Shown here piece after piece: positions 41,866-54,151 of a stretch of DNA of 64,000 nt. The DNA lies in contig NC_088201.1 in the NCBI RefSeq assembly GCF_037126465.1, positions 140,122,376 through 140,186,375 of the forward strand. The letters run 5' to 3'. This DNA comes from Ornithodoros turicata (Eukaryota; Arthropoda; Arachnida; Ixodida; Argasidae). Below the pieces are notes generated by a model. That model was not told the origin of the DNA and searched no databases. It saw nothing but the letters and a program-made list of their open reading frames with translations. Position numbers and translations under genes: made by a program. How positions within the stretch are numbered: position 1 is the stretch's first letter; each line of letters starts with the position of its first letter.

Positions 41866-43344
41866 TTGAGACAATTCTCGACCGTCTTCTTTCTGCTGTG
41901 AATCTCTATCGCCGAATACTTGCATATTGCTCTTCTACATACTACGAGATCATGTAGCGCTGTGCGTGGTCGCCCAAAGATGTACGGACGGACATATAAA
42001 CCCATATAAACGTAACACTCTGATGGCTCCTTAGTGTTGTTTTAACATAATAATGTGATGTGCCGGTTTGTTATTTGTAAGCGAGAGAAAAAATATCGTA
42101 CATTAAGAAGTGCTGCGGAAAGTTTCTTCCCTAGCGTTATCATCAGCATTCAATATCACCATAATCAGATTGAAACTATTTGTGGCAATATGGTGTTCAC
42201 ACATCCAGGTTCAACGTGATCATTTTTGCTGAATAACTGAATGATAAAACTGAAAATTGACGATAATCATAAACAACAACAACAACAACTTTGTTTTAAG
42301 ATGATGAATCATAAAAATAACAATAGATGCCTCAGAATCCAGGACGAGTTAGAGATCACTGGTCCTAAAATGTGGCAAGTTTGATGATCGACGTCATGGA
42401 GACCACAGTTGCCAGAGTCCATGGCAGATGTGTTGTGCGACCAGCACTTTTCTTGTTATTGCATTGAAAATGGCATTTCGATGTTCCAAACAGATCCTTC
42501 ATGTTCTCCTTCTGGTCCTCCAAAAATAGATTAATATCATTTTCACATCCTTTTCCTTTCAGTAGATCCGACATGCAGCGTTTGTCAAGCTCCAACATGC
42601 TGGAAGAGACGTGATACATAATGCTTTTAGTCTACGAGAAGCATTGAAATGCAAGTACGAGCTGAATCCCGTATACAAATCAAAATCCTACCGAATTTAT
42701 GTCATCGCAATGTACATGTCTCACACTGTATTCTCCCAAAATATTGTTTTCTGCATGTGACAAAAACAACAATGACATCAACGACAAATATATCGTGAGT
42801 ATCAGGTGGGGTGATTCACAGCTGGAGAGCAGCACACTACCCCATTAGACGCGAAATATTACGTGTGGGATATGAGAATGAAGTTAATGTTATGTACAAG
42901 CATAACATTAGACGACTAGCTGTTTGCAGACAATATACGTCACAGCGCCAGACATCGCGACCTGTCGTTGGCAAACCAAAGCCACGTGCTTTGGCAGCCG
43001 CCGATCACATTGTTTTGATGGTTGTTTACGATGATGCATGCTATTACGCGAAGAAGATACGAAAGAAAACTTGACGTGCGAGGCAAATACTACTCTGGCC
43101 TCATCTCACGAAATACGAAAACCACGAAGTTATACGACGACTACTCCAACGTGCGCTCGTTTTGCCAGTGATACACTCTTTCGCAATCACGTGATATTTT
43201 GTGCCGCGGCGGGCGGTGTATTGGGCTGTCCTGCACTGGCTGCGCGCTACTCCGCTCAAAAGGAAGACCGAGAAAAAAAGACACTCCAAAGAAACGCCAA
43301 TGGTCATTGAGATACAGAATACGACTGTACATATACGGAACACG
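41866..43344. other. No supported gene; short LINE-tail remnant
   Basis: (AAC)n followed by ACTTTGTTTTAAGATGATG at about 42272-42310 looks like the extreme 3' end of the RNase H LINE in minus orientation. An 84-codon minus frame (42365-42619) with MLELDKRCMSDLLKGKG is unrecognised. Confidence 0.4.
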
Positions 43345-43457
43345 ATAATTTTATTTCGATGACCCTTCCGCATCACATGCAGATACCGGTTTGCTACAGC
43401 GTCTGGAGCAAACCGGTATGTGTTTGTGATGCAGAAGGATCATCTAAATAAAATTAT
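43345..43457. repeat. Perfect-centre hairpin (fold-back)
   Basis: Arms of about 50 bp, 43345-43395 and 43408-43457, read ATAATTTTATTT...GATACCGGTTTGC and its near-complement, with a 12-base loop. Likely a fold-back MITE. Confidence 0.6.
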
Positions 43458-43974
43458 CTAGTGTTTAAAAATGTGATACCGCGGGGTGCCCAATCACCCA
43501 ACTCGTCTGTCAACGTTGCTCCTCAAAGGTTCATTTCCGCCTCGTCGCCCAGGTGGTTGCAGTCTTCCAACACGGGTGGAGAAGAGAGGTGGGAGACAGA
43601 CGTCAGAGCTCCAGACGACGTCACCTACTCTTGAAGAATCCGAAACTATCAAGTGTTGAGGGTTCTTTCGAAAATTTCCGTAAGCAAGCGCGTAGTGTAT
43701 ACAGACGACATTTGTATTGTTTTAACTGTATTTTTGTGTTAGGCTAACTTGTACTACGAAATAAAATGAACACCGTCTAGTCCTCATTAGGACCTTAACC
43801 CTCTCTCGGCTGACTGCACAGCCTTGGACTGGGCCGTATAGAATAAGCAGCTCAGTGCGCTGTTCAGGAGAGATGGAAGCGTTTCTTAGATATAAGCTTC
43901 TTGGGCTTTCCTTTCTTTTTCTTTTCCGGCCTGTTCCGGATTGTTGAAAAACAAACAAACAATAGTGTTTAAAC

Positions 43975-44460
43975 TGGAAATGTGTCTGGTTGGACTGGAA
44001 ATCGCACTGCAAATACTGGATGTCATGTTGTGAATACTGGAAATCACGTCATACTGGGGGGGGGGGGGGGGATATATATTTATTCAAAGGAAAGGTCTGC
44101 CAGACCAAGGTCGGCATGCTGTTCCATTTAAAAAAAACGAAAAATAAATTAAAAAAAAAGAAAAAAGAGGAAAAAGGTGAGACTCCATTTAAAAAAAACG
44201 AAAACAAGAAAAAAAAGATTGAAGAGCAAAATAAACAATAAAGCAAAACAAAAACAAAGAGAAAGAAAGAAGAGAAAAAGAAAAACAAAAACAACAATAA
44301 AAAAGAAATAACTGGTCACTGAATGTACGTATACTGGAGTTTCACCAGGTACACTGGAACCACTGTACACTGGTCACTGGCAGTACTGGAATAACAATGG
44401 TATAACTGGAAGTCGCACTGGGTAAAGTGTAAACCAGTGTACACTGGTTACTGGTCTAAC
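43975..44460 (+). repeat. Irregular ACTGG minisatellite with G- and A-rich insert
   Basis: ACTGG (often TACTGGAA or ACTGGTCACTGG) occurs about 16 times, in two blocks either side of a G14 run and an A/AAAACGAAAA-rich tract (44120-44310). The A-rich part yields long spurious Lys or Phe open frames. Confidence 0.7.
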
Positions 44461-46227
44461 GAAGCCAGAGGTAGGTTGATTACTTTAGTTTTCAGGGCAT
44501 TATGTTTGCCCATAACCTTCGAAAAGTAATTCCTTACGTTACTTATTATTCTTCCATGCTTTGTAATGCATTAGTAAATAAATCATTACGTTTGTACAGT
44601 AATACTCTAGCCGTGATCACATTTTCCTACTTTCTCACGGTTTGTCCATGTGTTCGAATGTGCTTTCTAGAAAGGACCAACGGGTCCTCTATTTTGGTGC
44701 ATATTCTTGGTGGAAGCAAATTCTCCGTGAAATCGCAATCTATGAATGATTTGGTCTGGTCATTGACAGCAGTCTCCACGAAAAACCTTCCAGTGAGTAG
44801 CGGATCAGCCAAAACCAAGTAATGATTAATGCAATTACACATTATCCGTAAAATATGTGATGGCATTTCAATGCAACCGCTAAAAAGTATAATGACATTA
44901 TATTACACATGATATGCTCTTCGGAAAATGTAGTGAGTAGTCATCATTGATTATGACGATGATGGATAGAAGAAAATGGGGAGGGGGGTCACGACTAAAT
45001 CGGACTGCCTACCCCATTACACCTAATAGATATCATTACTTGCCGAAATGTAACGCATTGCCGGTAATGCGTTACCTCAGACATGCGGTGACATGATTCA
45101 TCAATGCTGTGAAACATAACGTTTGAGCATGCTCATATGATTCAGTGTGTGATATGAAACTATAGCTTCACCTATTTTGTATTTAGGAAAACCAAGTGCC
45201 AATGTTGGGCAGCATGTAATACTCACTCAGAAAAGAGCGTTGTACTCGCAGTGTGGCACATCAATGCGGAGCCACATTACGTGCATGAGCTTTATGAGCT
45301 ATTGTATGGACAGGTTTTGCTACTATACGTCTACATGTTTTCATAGGCCATACAGTGCAGTTTTGGTGATATTTTGGGGACATGCTGACGCCATACTTGC
45401 ATGCATTTCGTAATCTTTCGTTATTCGCGTCTTGCGACGGTGATCTGTCTGCCGTATATCCCGGAAACGAGCACTCTGCAACCGTCCATTGTTTCGATTT
45501 CACATCATGTGTAATAATAGTTCGGGGCTTTAAGTCGCGAGACTTCACACCTTTGCGTCTGGCAACCCTGTATGAAGAATGAAAGAACAAAGGGAGCAAA
45601 GCATACTCGCGTATACCACCGTGGTTCGAACTTTCAACGGCATTTTTTCGTTGTGATCTCTTCTCCCAGGTGTCAAATAGATATCGCTGCGTTTAATCGG
45701 TAACGTTTTGCTCCGTGTCCTGCGCGATATTCGTTGCAGTATTCCCTATTTTCTGATGATGTAAAAGCTGTTGTGCCGGCTGTGCGCTAGTAGACGCGGG
45801 AGAAGCATACAGACTCCCACAATGTGCCCTGGATGATGAAATAGTGCTCGGAAAACGAAAAAACGAAAACGACGATGAAGAGCACTATGAAGCGTATATA
45901 CTGGACGCTGCCGGTATCTATTATTTATTTGTTTCGTGATATGTATGCGCGTTGAAGTGACACTATGTGTGCCATTTTCCTAAGGTGTTTACCGCCCATC
46001 GGTGTTTACATCGCGTTTGTGCATTTTAATTCGTGGGCTGCTTTTCTCTCGCTGCAGACACTAAGAGAGAAGTTATCATGAAATTGAAAAGCAAAAAGCT
46101 GGCAATACGACATATCTTCCAATGCAATGAAGAGTACCGCCAAGCAAAGAACAAAAAATGCATATATTTTTTGTTGTACGCCCGCGCAGGGTTCATTTCA
46201 TTTAGTTCATTTTGTGCTTAAATGTGA
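44461..46227. other. No supported gene
   Basis: A short open frame at 45767-45941 reads AGEAYRLPQCALDDEIVLGK and an acidic stretch, without clear splice sites. Other frames are unrecognised. Confidence 0.4.
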
Positions 46228-46239
46228 TGTGTGTGTGTG

Positions 46240-46271
<32 letters not shown>

Positions 46272-46281
46272 TGCGTGCGTG

Positions 46282-46350
<69 letters not shown>

Positions 46351-46353
46351 GTG
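46228..46353 (+). repeat. Compound (GT)n(GTGC)n microsatellite
   Basis: Alternating GT and GCGT blocks over about 125 bp. They create spurious frames in all phases (Cys-Val and His-Thr repeats). Confidence 0.95.
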
Positions 46354-46384
46354 AACAAGCATCTGAAAGTCGTTTGCTGCACAG

Positions 46385-48238
46385 ACAGTACCTAACAGAG
46401 GCAGGCATGGAGATATCAACTGAGAAAACAGCAGCCTTGGCTTTTACTTGGAAGCTCTCAGTGGAAGTATCAGCTCTTCCTTGGCAATACGCCTCTTAGA
46501 CAAGTATCACATCATAGATTCCTGGGTGTCATCCTAGACTCCAACTCGTCCTGGAAGAAACGTATCGATCACCTGGACACAAAGGCACACCGGTGGATTT
46601 CCGTCATTCGTCCTTTGCTGGGTCTAAGTGGGGCATGAATGATATGTCTCTTCTAGCCATCCGCGAAGCTCTAGTCCGAGGGACTCTGCTATATAGCCTA
46701 CTTGTCTTGCACGGAACAATGACTGCGGTGCATTCTAGCACGGAGCTTAAGGGTGTGTCTCGGCGTCCCGAAAGCTGCGGAAAAGGATGATGATAGCAGA
46801 AATCCGCGAAATACCCACTGAAGTCTCACTGCAGAGGGAGACCATTAGCCATTACTTGCGCCTCAGAGCTCACCACCGCCGCGATCCACTAACAGCAAAA
46901 GTTTAGAGCCGGAAGCAAAGTAATGCATACAACTATTTCATAGAAGTGGAAGCTAAGGTTCCCCCGTTTTCTGCAAAATCAGCGGTGTTCACGACGCCTC
47001 CGTGGTCGCTTCCATTGCCATCGATCTCACTGCCAATTCCTGGTCTTAACGTCAAAAGAAACCAATTGCCTACATCAGTTCTCAAACAGCTAGCAGCGGA
47101 TATGATGCATAGTCGATATACTGACCACACTGCAGTTTTCACTGACGGATCCTGTAGTCATGAAGTTCATCGTCGGCGTTTGTTATCCTAACGGACGATA
47201 TGTCGCATGGATACTGTCTCTCACACCGTACATCATCAACGTCGGCTGAGCTATAAGCTATCCTGTCGTTTTTGCGTAAGACATCGTGTGACGCTCCGCG
47301 GACCTGGGTCGTTTACTCAGATTCAAAGGCTGCTCTCCAATGCAGAACCAACATGGAGATATGTGGATTGCTCGCCCCAGCCGTCGCTGATATACCCCAT
47401 CAAGTTCAGCGTCTAAGCGACCAAGGTCATCATTTATCCCTGCAATGAGTCCGGGGTCATTGTGGTTTGAGCGGAAACGAAGAGGCCGACAGAGCGGCAA
47501 CGGCTGCCCAACAGTATCGGAGGGTTATACCAAGAGTGCTGTCAAGAGGAGACAGGAGAGCACTTCTGATTGAGCTCATTCAGCAACTAGCTCGTCAGCA
47601 ATGGAGTCCGGACATCACTGATAGGTTTCGCATGTATTCGGTGGATCCAACTGTGTCTTTCTCAGTTCCAGACAGTTTACCACGCTATTTTACGTCCCTC
47701 CTGCACAGGCTCTGTCTCAATGTAGACTTCACTCCCCAATTCAAGTACCGAATCGGAAAGTGTGACAGCCGCCTATGCTCCAAATGTGGCGTCGTAGCGA
47801 ACATTGAGCACGTCCTAACAGAATGTGAGCTCTACGAAATGGAAAGGCGGCAACTCTGTGCTCAGTTGAGTACTGCTAGCCGACAGACATTCAACCTGGC
47901 TGCAATTCTTGGCCCATGTCAGAGCCACGTGCAACACTGTCGATGCCTTCTGATGTTCTCGGAGTTCCTCTTGTCTACCAGTTTGCTCCAGACGCTGTAG
48001 AGTCATACTCTGTAGCTCAATGACGGTTGGTTCATGTGTTTCTTTTTTCTATTCACCTTCCTTTTTGCGGCGTAGTGCAGTCAGTGGAGGACAGCTCAAT
48101 TGTTGTACTTGCACATAACTTTAAATTCATTATCATATCTCGCATCTAATGTTTAATTGGGTAGTGTACTGCACTCCAGTAGTGAATACCCCCAGGTCAT
48201 AGTCACGATTTATTTGTTGTTGTTGTTGACCAGACAGT
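46385..48238 (+). pseudogene. RNase H-type LINE, RT thumb to 3' end, degraded
   Basis: Order of motifs on the plus strand: GMEISTEKTAALAF (RT), then HHRFLGVILDSNSSWKKRID (thumb), SLLAIREALVRGTLLYSLLV, AVFTDGSC (RNase H first Asp), VVYSDSKAALQCRTNM (second), and GHCGLSGNEEADRAA (last His/Asp). The zinc-binding segment CDSRLCSKCGVVANIEHVLT comes next, then a stop at 48000. The (TTG)n tail ends at about 48238. Frame breaks lie between several motifs, and a TGA replaces the Trp codon before VRGHCG. Only the last part (47467-48000) is an open frame. A second family, distinct from the MRLxVAFTAQWRYRL copies. Upstream RT is cut near the microsatellite. Confidence 0.8.
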
Positions 48239-48460
48239 CCTCATTTTCAGTTAAGTCATCAAGGGTTACAGATGGAGTGCAGCTACACATCTAGTTACGG
48301 ATATTATGTTGCACTGTAGGGCAAACAGATGTGTATGAGTACCTTCTGTGGGTGTGTTTCTATGAACAGGCGCTTAACATTATCACTGCCGGACCAAATT
48401 TTCAGTACATTAATTCGTTGTAGCAGTGCATTTATTACTGAATGTTAGTCAAACATTGTT

Positions 48461-48743
48461 ACCCAAGCAGCACACAATATTGGACCCATATTGGCTGGTC
48501 ATTGGCGATACGGGTCCAATATGGGACCCGTTTCGCCAAGATTTTCCCCATATTGGCTGAAAATGGGCAATATGGGCCCCATATTGCCCAGTTTCAGCCA
48601 ATATGGGGAAAATCCTGGCAATATGGGCCCCATATTGCCCACTTTGAGCCAATATTGGGAAAATCTTGGGAATATGGGCCCCATATTGCACGCGTACACC
48701 CCATATTGACTGAACAGGGTACGTAGCCGTGTTGCACAAATGC
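48461..48743 (+). mobile_element. CCCATATTGG family, left-end type
   Basis: Begins ACCCAAGCAGCACACAATAT and holds an array of CCCATATTGG/CCAATATGGG with spacers GGCTGGTCATTGGCGATACG and AAGATTTTCC, ending near a second CCCAAGCAGCAC at 48744. Same as 23488-23591 but longer. Confidence 0.7.
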
Positions 48744-49738
48744 CCAAGCAGCACGGCAAGATTGAACGTTGAAGCGTGTGAAATACCCTATTCACTACAT
48801 CGTTACATTCAACAACTTCCCGCAGATGATACACATTGTTCGAAACAGTCAACGTACTTGGCATTCCCAACGTAAAGTTCGCTAGAGTTCGACACCTCAA
48901 CATTCCACGTCTTGAAAGTCGCCGCCATCTTCCTTCGCGATGCCAATGCCAATCGGTCGAGCCGACTGTGAGCAAGCGAGTTGTTTGAGCGTAATCACGC
49001 GTCCTACAACTAATGCGCATGCGCGACAGCCCGAACGGACGTTTCATAGGGCTAAAATGTCGCTGGGTGCTGTAACGGTAACGAAATTGCGGCAGGTCAA
49101 GTAAAAAACACAATGTTTGATAAGAAGGGATGGCTATTCTGTAAAGTTAGGTGATTTCAAGTTGCTGCAAGCAGTGTAAATTGCTCTGGCGTGTGTCCGT
49201 CACCGCCACGAAAGTGTTTCGCTGCTTTGTATTCTTGGAGCGGGTGTGGAAATTATTAGTCCACGGAATATTGCGATCCCAATGAAGGCTTCTGAGGGAT
49301 CTTAGGTATTGGCAGTTCTGTGGGACTGCTTGTGATCTTCAGCGCGGGCGTGGCACCTGTTCTTCGGTTTTTTTTTGTGTGTTTGGGCAATGCCGTGTTT
49401 CTTTCCTTTTTTTCGTTCTTTTTTTTTTTTCAGTGATGTGAACGTGAATCAATTAGATCCGCAGAAATAAAAAAGCAAAAATCATACAAAAGTAGTGAAT
49501 ATTATACAGCATAATGCTTTATTATTACACGGGCTCCCCGTAGGTGTTATCACAGAAATATTGGCAATATTGGCGCAAAATGGGCTGCCAATATGGGCAG
49601 CCCATATTGGTCCAATATGGAGCCTGGTTGCACTCCCCATATTGGTCCAATATTGGCAGCCCATATTGGGCCAATATTGGCAATCTTGGCAACCCATATG
49701 GGTCCAATATTGGACCAATATTGGCGTGCTGCTTGGGT
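48744..49738 (+). mobile_element. CCCATATTGG family element with inverted termini
   Basis: Left CCCAAGCAGCACGGCAAG(A)TTG and right CAATATTGGCGTGCTGCTTGGG are inverted repeats with two mismatches in about 22. The right subterminal zone (49555-49730) carries at least four CCAATATTGG palindromes plus many CCCATATTGG. The middle (49190-49500) matches 2255-2600. No transposase frame is present. Superfamily unknown. Confidence 0.6.
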
Positions 49739-49739
49739 A

Positions 49740-50439
49740 TTAGGTATATTATGAGGGCCGTATTAAGGACAAAGGCAGCCACTTCATCTCTGCATTTTTC
49801 GTGCCCTTATTTACACTTGAACGTTTCGAAACGCACGGTGGCAGTGTCTCTCGGTCGAGCTTCAGTTTTTGAAGGTGAAAAAAGCACAGACGAGGTACAA
49901 GCCCAGCAAACCATGAATGCCCCAAGGATCTCCGAAAATGGTCACGGACGTCCATCCCGTCCGGGATGTCACAGAGATACCACGGGATATTTCTTTTCGG
50001 TCGTTCAAGGTGCCCTGACCAGGTTGTCCCAGGTATGTCTCAGGCATATCCCACATCTAACGTAGTTCTGCTCTTACAGAACGAACAACATACACGCTTC
50101 GAACTTCCCCGCTGTTCCACATATGATCATTGCAATTATATACGTGTCAATATGTGCTGTGACACAGTCACAACACATTAATTCCGGTTTTTGGAACGGA
50201 GGTGAACACATATATGATCACCGGCTTCACGGACGCACTTCGCTTGCTTTCTCCTTGCTAAAAATAACAGTTTCAGTCAACTCCTTATCGTGATGAGTTC
50301 CGTGCACCGTTTCCTGTAACAACAATTTTAAAAAGCACGATGGTAAGCAGTTTCGTATTGACGGACGTTAAAATCAAACTGGGAGCCACTGCCATCGCTA
50401 TCACCGTACCGTCTGATCTGAGCCATCCAAGCCAAGTCG
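49740..50439. other. No supported gene
   Basis: Unrecognised open frame crossing the right end of the repeat element into flank (49544-50065). A GGACGTCCATCCCGTCCGGG-type GC block at about 49947 is the only structure noticed. Confidence 0.4.
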
Positions 50440-52260
50440 AGTAGTGACGGGGAAACCAGTTCACTTTGGTGATCTCGTTCGTACAGTTCAGTTTGGTTCA
50501 CTGAACGGTTCAAAAGATTCGTTCTTTCGTTCATCTTTCCGTGACGTCATAACATCATGTGACCTATCTCAACGGCGAACCGGCATCTACTTATGTGCAG
50601 GGTTGTAGGCAGTAACTGAGTAAGAGTTATGTTTTGTGGTCGAGTGTGTTCCATGATGTGTTCGTACAACTCATTACAGCGTTAAATCTGACAGTCACCT
50701 GCCGGCCATATTGGTCATATGTTGCGATAAGCGAATGCATGTTTATGGGACCGTCTTTCGCTGTCATGAAGAAAATAAACAATTCATTCTGCCGCACTGT
50801 AATTCTCTCGTAGTTTACATTTTCTTCAGTCCACTTTCTGCTTACTTCCGCCTCTCGGCAGGGCTTTCTTTGGTCACACAAATTCACTTTCATAGTTACT
50901 TTTTGGTCCCCTTCATAGTAGGTCCATTCTTTTCGCCTGCACCTCGGCCTTGAACTAATTCAAGCAATGCAACCCTCTCACATTATTTTCGCCATGGACC
51001 TCTCATGTATTTAAGAACTGGTGATGGACCGGTGCAGCACTTTTCTTTCGAAAAGAATGAACTTACTCTACGGGAAACAGCGAGACTCACTGCGACCTGT
51101 TAGTAAGAATCGAAAGCCACCCACGATCGAGCTTACTTCCCGCTCGAGGTAGTGTTTCCGCCGTTCCCGGCGGTCGACTGAATCGACACTCAACTATTCC
51201 GGTGCGGGCGCCATCTGTCGGCATTCCTCTGAAGCTTGAATATGAAAGGCCACGAGCTCAATTGGCCACACTGAGAGCTTACCAGTTTGTGATTGGCCAA
51301 GCCCCACGATCTGGGATGAATCGTAGAGCAGTGAAGGCGAGTCGCAAAGCCGGGTATCGAAGAACGATAGAGAACTCAACTGAATCGAAGGAATAGGAGA
51401 ACGAGGAGAACCGTTCACTCGCGAGCTGAATCGAAGAGCAACGGAATCGTTTGCTCTCAAACGGCGCACTGGTTCTTCGGTTCTCCGCGACTCGCTGCGT
51501 ACAGTTGCGTTGTTCTTACTGGTCTCCCTTGGAATCTTAGCGTTGGGTCACTACGGCGCGTGGATATCGAGCTTTGTGGCGGACGTCGTATGGGTGGAAG
51601 TATTCAGAATCAAAAATGTGTTTTCTGATTTTTTGTTTATGATCGGCTCGCTCCACGTATCGCTGGTGGTGATCTACACTCGATAATTCCAAGTTATTTG
51701 TCAGGTATACCGGAAAAGGCCCTTTCTGGCTTGTATGTGAGATAGCGGACATGTTTTTGATCTACGTATTTAGTAATGATCAGTACTTAGAAATCTTAAG
51801 TCCCCTGGTGCCTGCCTACTTCGAATTTGGCGCCTCAGTGGCTACGGTAGAGGCTCCGCATAGAAAACTAGTAATGATCAGGGTCACATGACCCACTGAC
51901 GTCATTGATTCGCGAACGAATCTTTCGAACGAATCCCTAATGTTCACTGATTTGAACGAACATATCAGATTCGGGCCACGCGCGCTGAGCTTCGCCTGGC
52001 TAACTACTGCGCATGCGTTCAACACTGCTTTACAGCGGCGAACATAGATGGCGACACGCGCACCATCGACTGGAGGAGAGTGGAGGGAGAAACGAGAAAC
52101 TGTGAAGCGAACGGCAGCGAAACCTGACAAAATTGGGACGTCTAAGCGAACTGGTGAACGAGTACGATCGACGATAGTGAATGAGTTCATTCAGTTTGTG
52201 CCCGGGATTCGTTCATTCCGAACTGTTCATTCGCGAACTGGTGGGTCAAGCTGCCGTAAA
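50440..52260. mobile_element. Nested MITE region with GAACGAAT/GTTCA motifs
   Basis: Four clusters of GTTCACTGAAC-, GAACGAATC- and ATTCGTTC-type motifs: 50455-50545, about 51370-51500, 51900-51970 and 52165-52250. The outer clusters, CCAGTTC-headed and in opposite orientation, look like the termini of one element with others inserted. No coding sequence. Confidence 0.4.
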
Positions 52261-54009
52261 ATCAGCGTCAAACAGCGGAGGCTGCCATCTTGTGGAACGC
52301 AGTTGCCAGACCCAAAAACCCGAAGTGCGCCAGTTACGGCGGCACAAAACGCCGCTGTTGTCTCTTTGTCATATTTGCTTAAACAAACGAATTTTTTGAA
52401 AAATGATGCAGTAAACAGCTAAAAGTTAGTAATAACCAACCCATATTACCTTCGACATTCTTAGCGATTGTTGTAACGCTCGCATTGTAACGCATGCACA
52501 AGCTAGAATGATAGTTTCGGTTTCGTGGTTGCGGGTTTTGGCGTGCTACATATCTTTCATATGCAGGCACATCTGGAACTACATGTTGAGCCAAAGTCTG
52601 TCTGAAATGTTTTTGATATATTTGCAAAGGAGGGGGAGGATGGAACGACCAACACTCCGAATTACAATACTGCTAAGGGTAAAACCTAATTGATAAATGC
52701 AGACGTCCAAAGATCACGAAATGTGACCACACCTCGATAGCATAATCCTGATGTGAAGCCTCCATGGACCAGAGGAGAAGGCATAGCAAAAAAAGAAAAA
52801 CAAGACGTCTACCAAAATGTTACATATCAATGACTTGATGCTTCCTCTTTTCCTCTATCGTGATTACTCAAGCAGCTCAGTTCTAAGGTACAGCAGTGAC
52901 GAACTCTCACCCTCTTCCTGCACCAAAACGAGTAGCCTACACTAAGCGTATATTGGTATGATGGTTGACAACAGTGGGAACAGCATCTTCTGCTTATGGA
53001 AAGCAGGCTCGATATAGCTTATCCCTGCGGATTGGAGAAAATCTTCTTCACTGTGATGAGCATACATACAGGCAAAGCGCATATGTTGCTTTGCAACCAC
53101 TTGTCATCTGTGCATTTTAGATTTTCGCATAGAGACAACGCTTTGGAAGTGCACAAGTGAGATATTTTACTGAAGGCACAGTGCGCATGATTTCAAAGTT
53201 CCTCGGAACGACGTGCCATTCAGACACAGGTAACGATCACGGTACATGACAGAGCTCATGCCAGATATGTTGTACATGTCCATACATAAACAAATTTTAC
53301 TTCAAAGCAATAAGTAGTTACGTCCAGCACAGTAATGCCACTATGTATGCACACATTTTGTGTAGCAGTGTTCCACACAATGGCAGTGTTCCACATTTCA
53401 CTTCTATCAAGTAGGAAGCATTTGTGTGGAAAAAGCAACAAGCATATGGGTGGGTGAATATGAATTTTGCAGATATTAGTAACGTGTAACACAAACCATT
53501 TATTTATCTTTTAGAGCTGCACAGATTTCTTAATTGTATGCATGCCTCAACTCATGTGAAAGCGAAGCAAACAAATTTTGTTAAGAAATCTATTATCACT
53601 GATCAACAACAAAGTAAACTTCATTTGTGCATATGCTTTGTGAACGTAATCACTGTTTCACATCTTACGTCTAATATAGTTAAAAACGATAAACCCCCTG
53701 TGCAGGAAAAGACGAGGACGGAACACAAAAAAGAACTGCCAATGCCTGCAAATGAACTGCCAACCAAAGAATTTTTATTTTGTGAAACGAAGCCTTAAAT
53801 ACATAAGAGACTTCCTCTCCCCCTTTATTCCCTCTTATGTTGGACTTCCTGTTTACATCACAAAGATAATCCAAATAAATACAGGGGTTACTGACACAGT
53901 TACTACATTCTTTTTTGATCTCATGCGCCTCTCGAAAGAGAAGGCTACTTTGTTTTTTACACATGAACAAAATTTCTGTTTTTTGGAATTCTGCCTGACA
54001 TCCCACACA
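52261..54009. other. No supported gene
   Basis: Only short unrecognised frames; AT-rich. Confidence 0.4.
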
Positions 54010-54151
54010 TAATGTAAAAACCCCCGAGACTAGGGAACACGAAGGGACAGACACAAACACGATGTCTTTTCACACAAGTCACACACGTCAAACACAAAGT
54101 CACGTTTGTGTCTGTCACTTCGTGTTCCCTAGTCTTGGGGTTTTTACATTA
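54010..54151. mobile_element. Snap-back MITE of 142 bp
   Basis: Arms 54010-54057 and 54104-54151 are inverted copies (TAATGTAAAAACCCCCGAGA at the left, CTTGGGGTTTTTACATTA at the right) with about three mismatches. The loop is 46 bases. Confidence 0.7.

Noticed and set aside
44049..44370. Open frames of Lys-rich (plus) or Phe-rich (minus) peptides
   Set aside because: They arise from the A-rich low-complexity tract; no start context or domain.
45261..45599. 113-codon minus-strand open frame
   Set aside because: No domain, no splice partner, and no strand-specific coding signal visible.
46202..46419. Long open frames of Cys-Val or His-Thr repeats on both strands
   Set aside because: They are translations of the (GT)n/(GTGC)n microsatellite.
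48442..49743. Open frames with Tyr-Trp-Gly-rich repeats
   Set aside because: They are translations of the CCCATATTGG arrays, open in all frames because the motif lacks stops.
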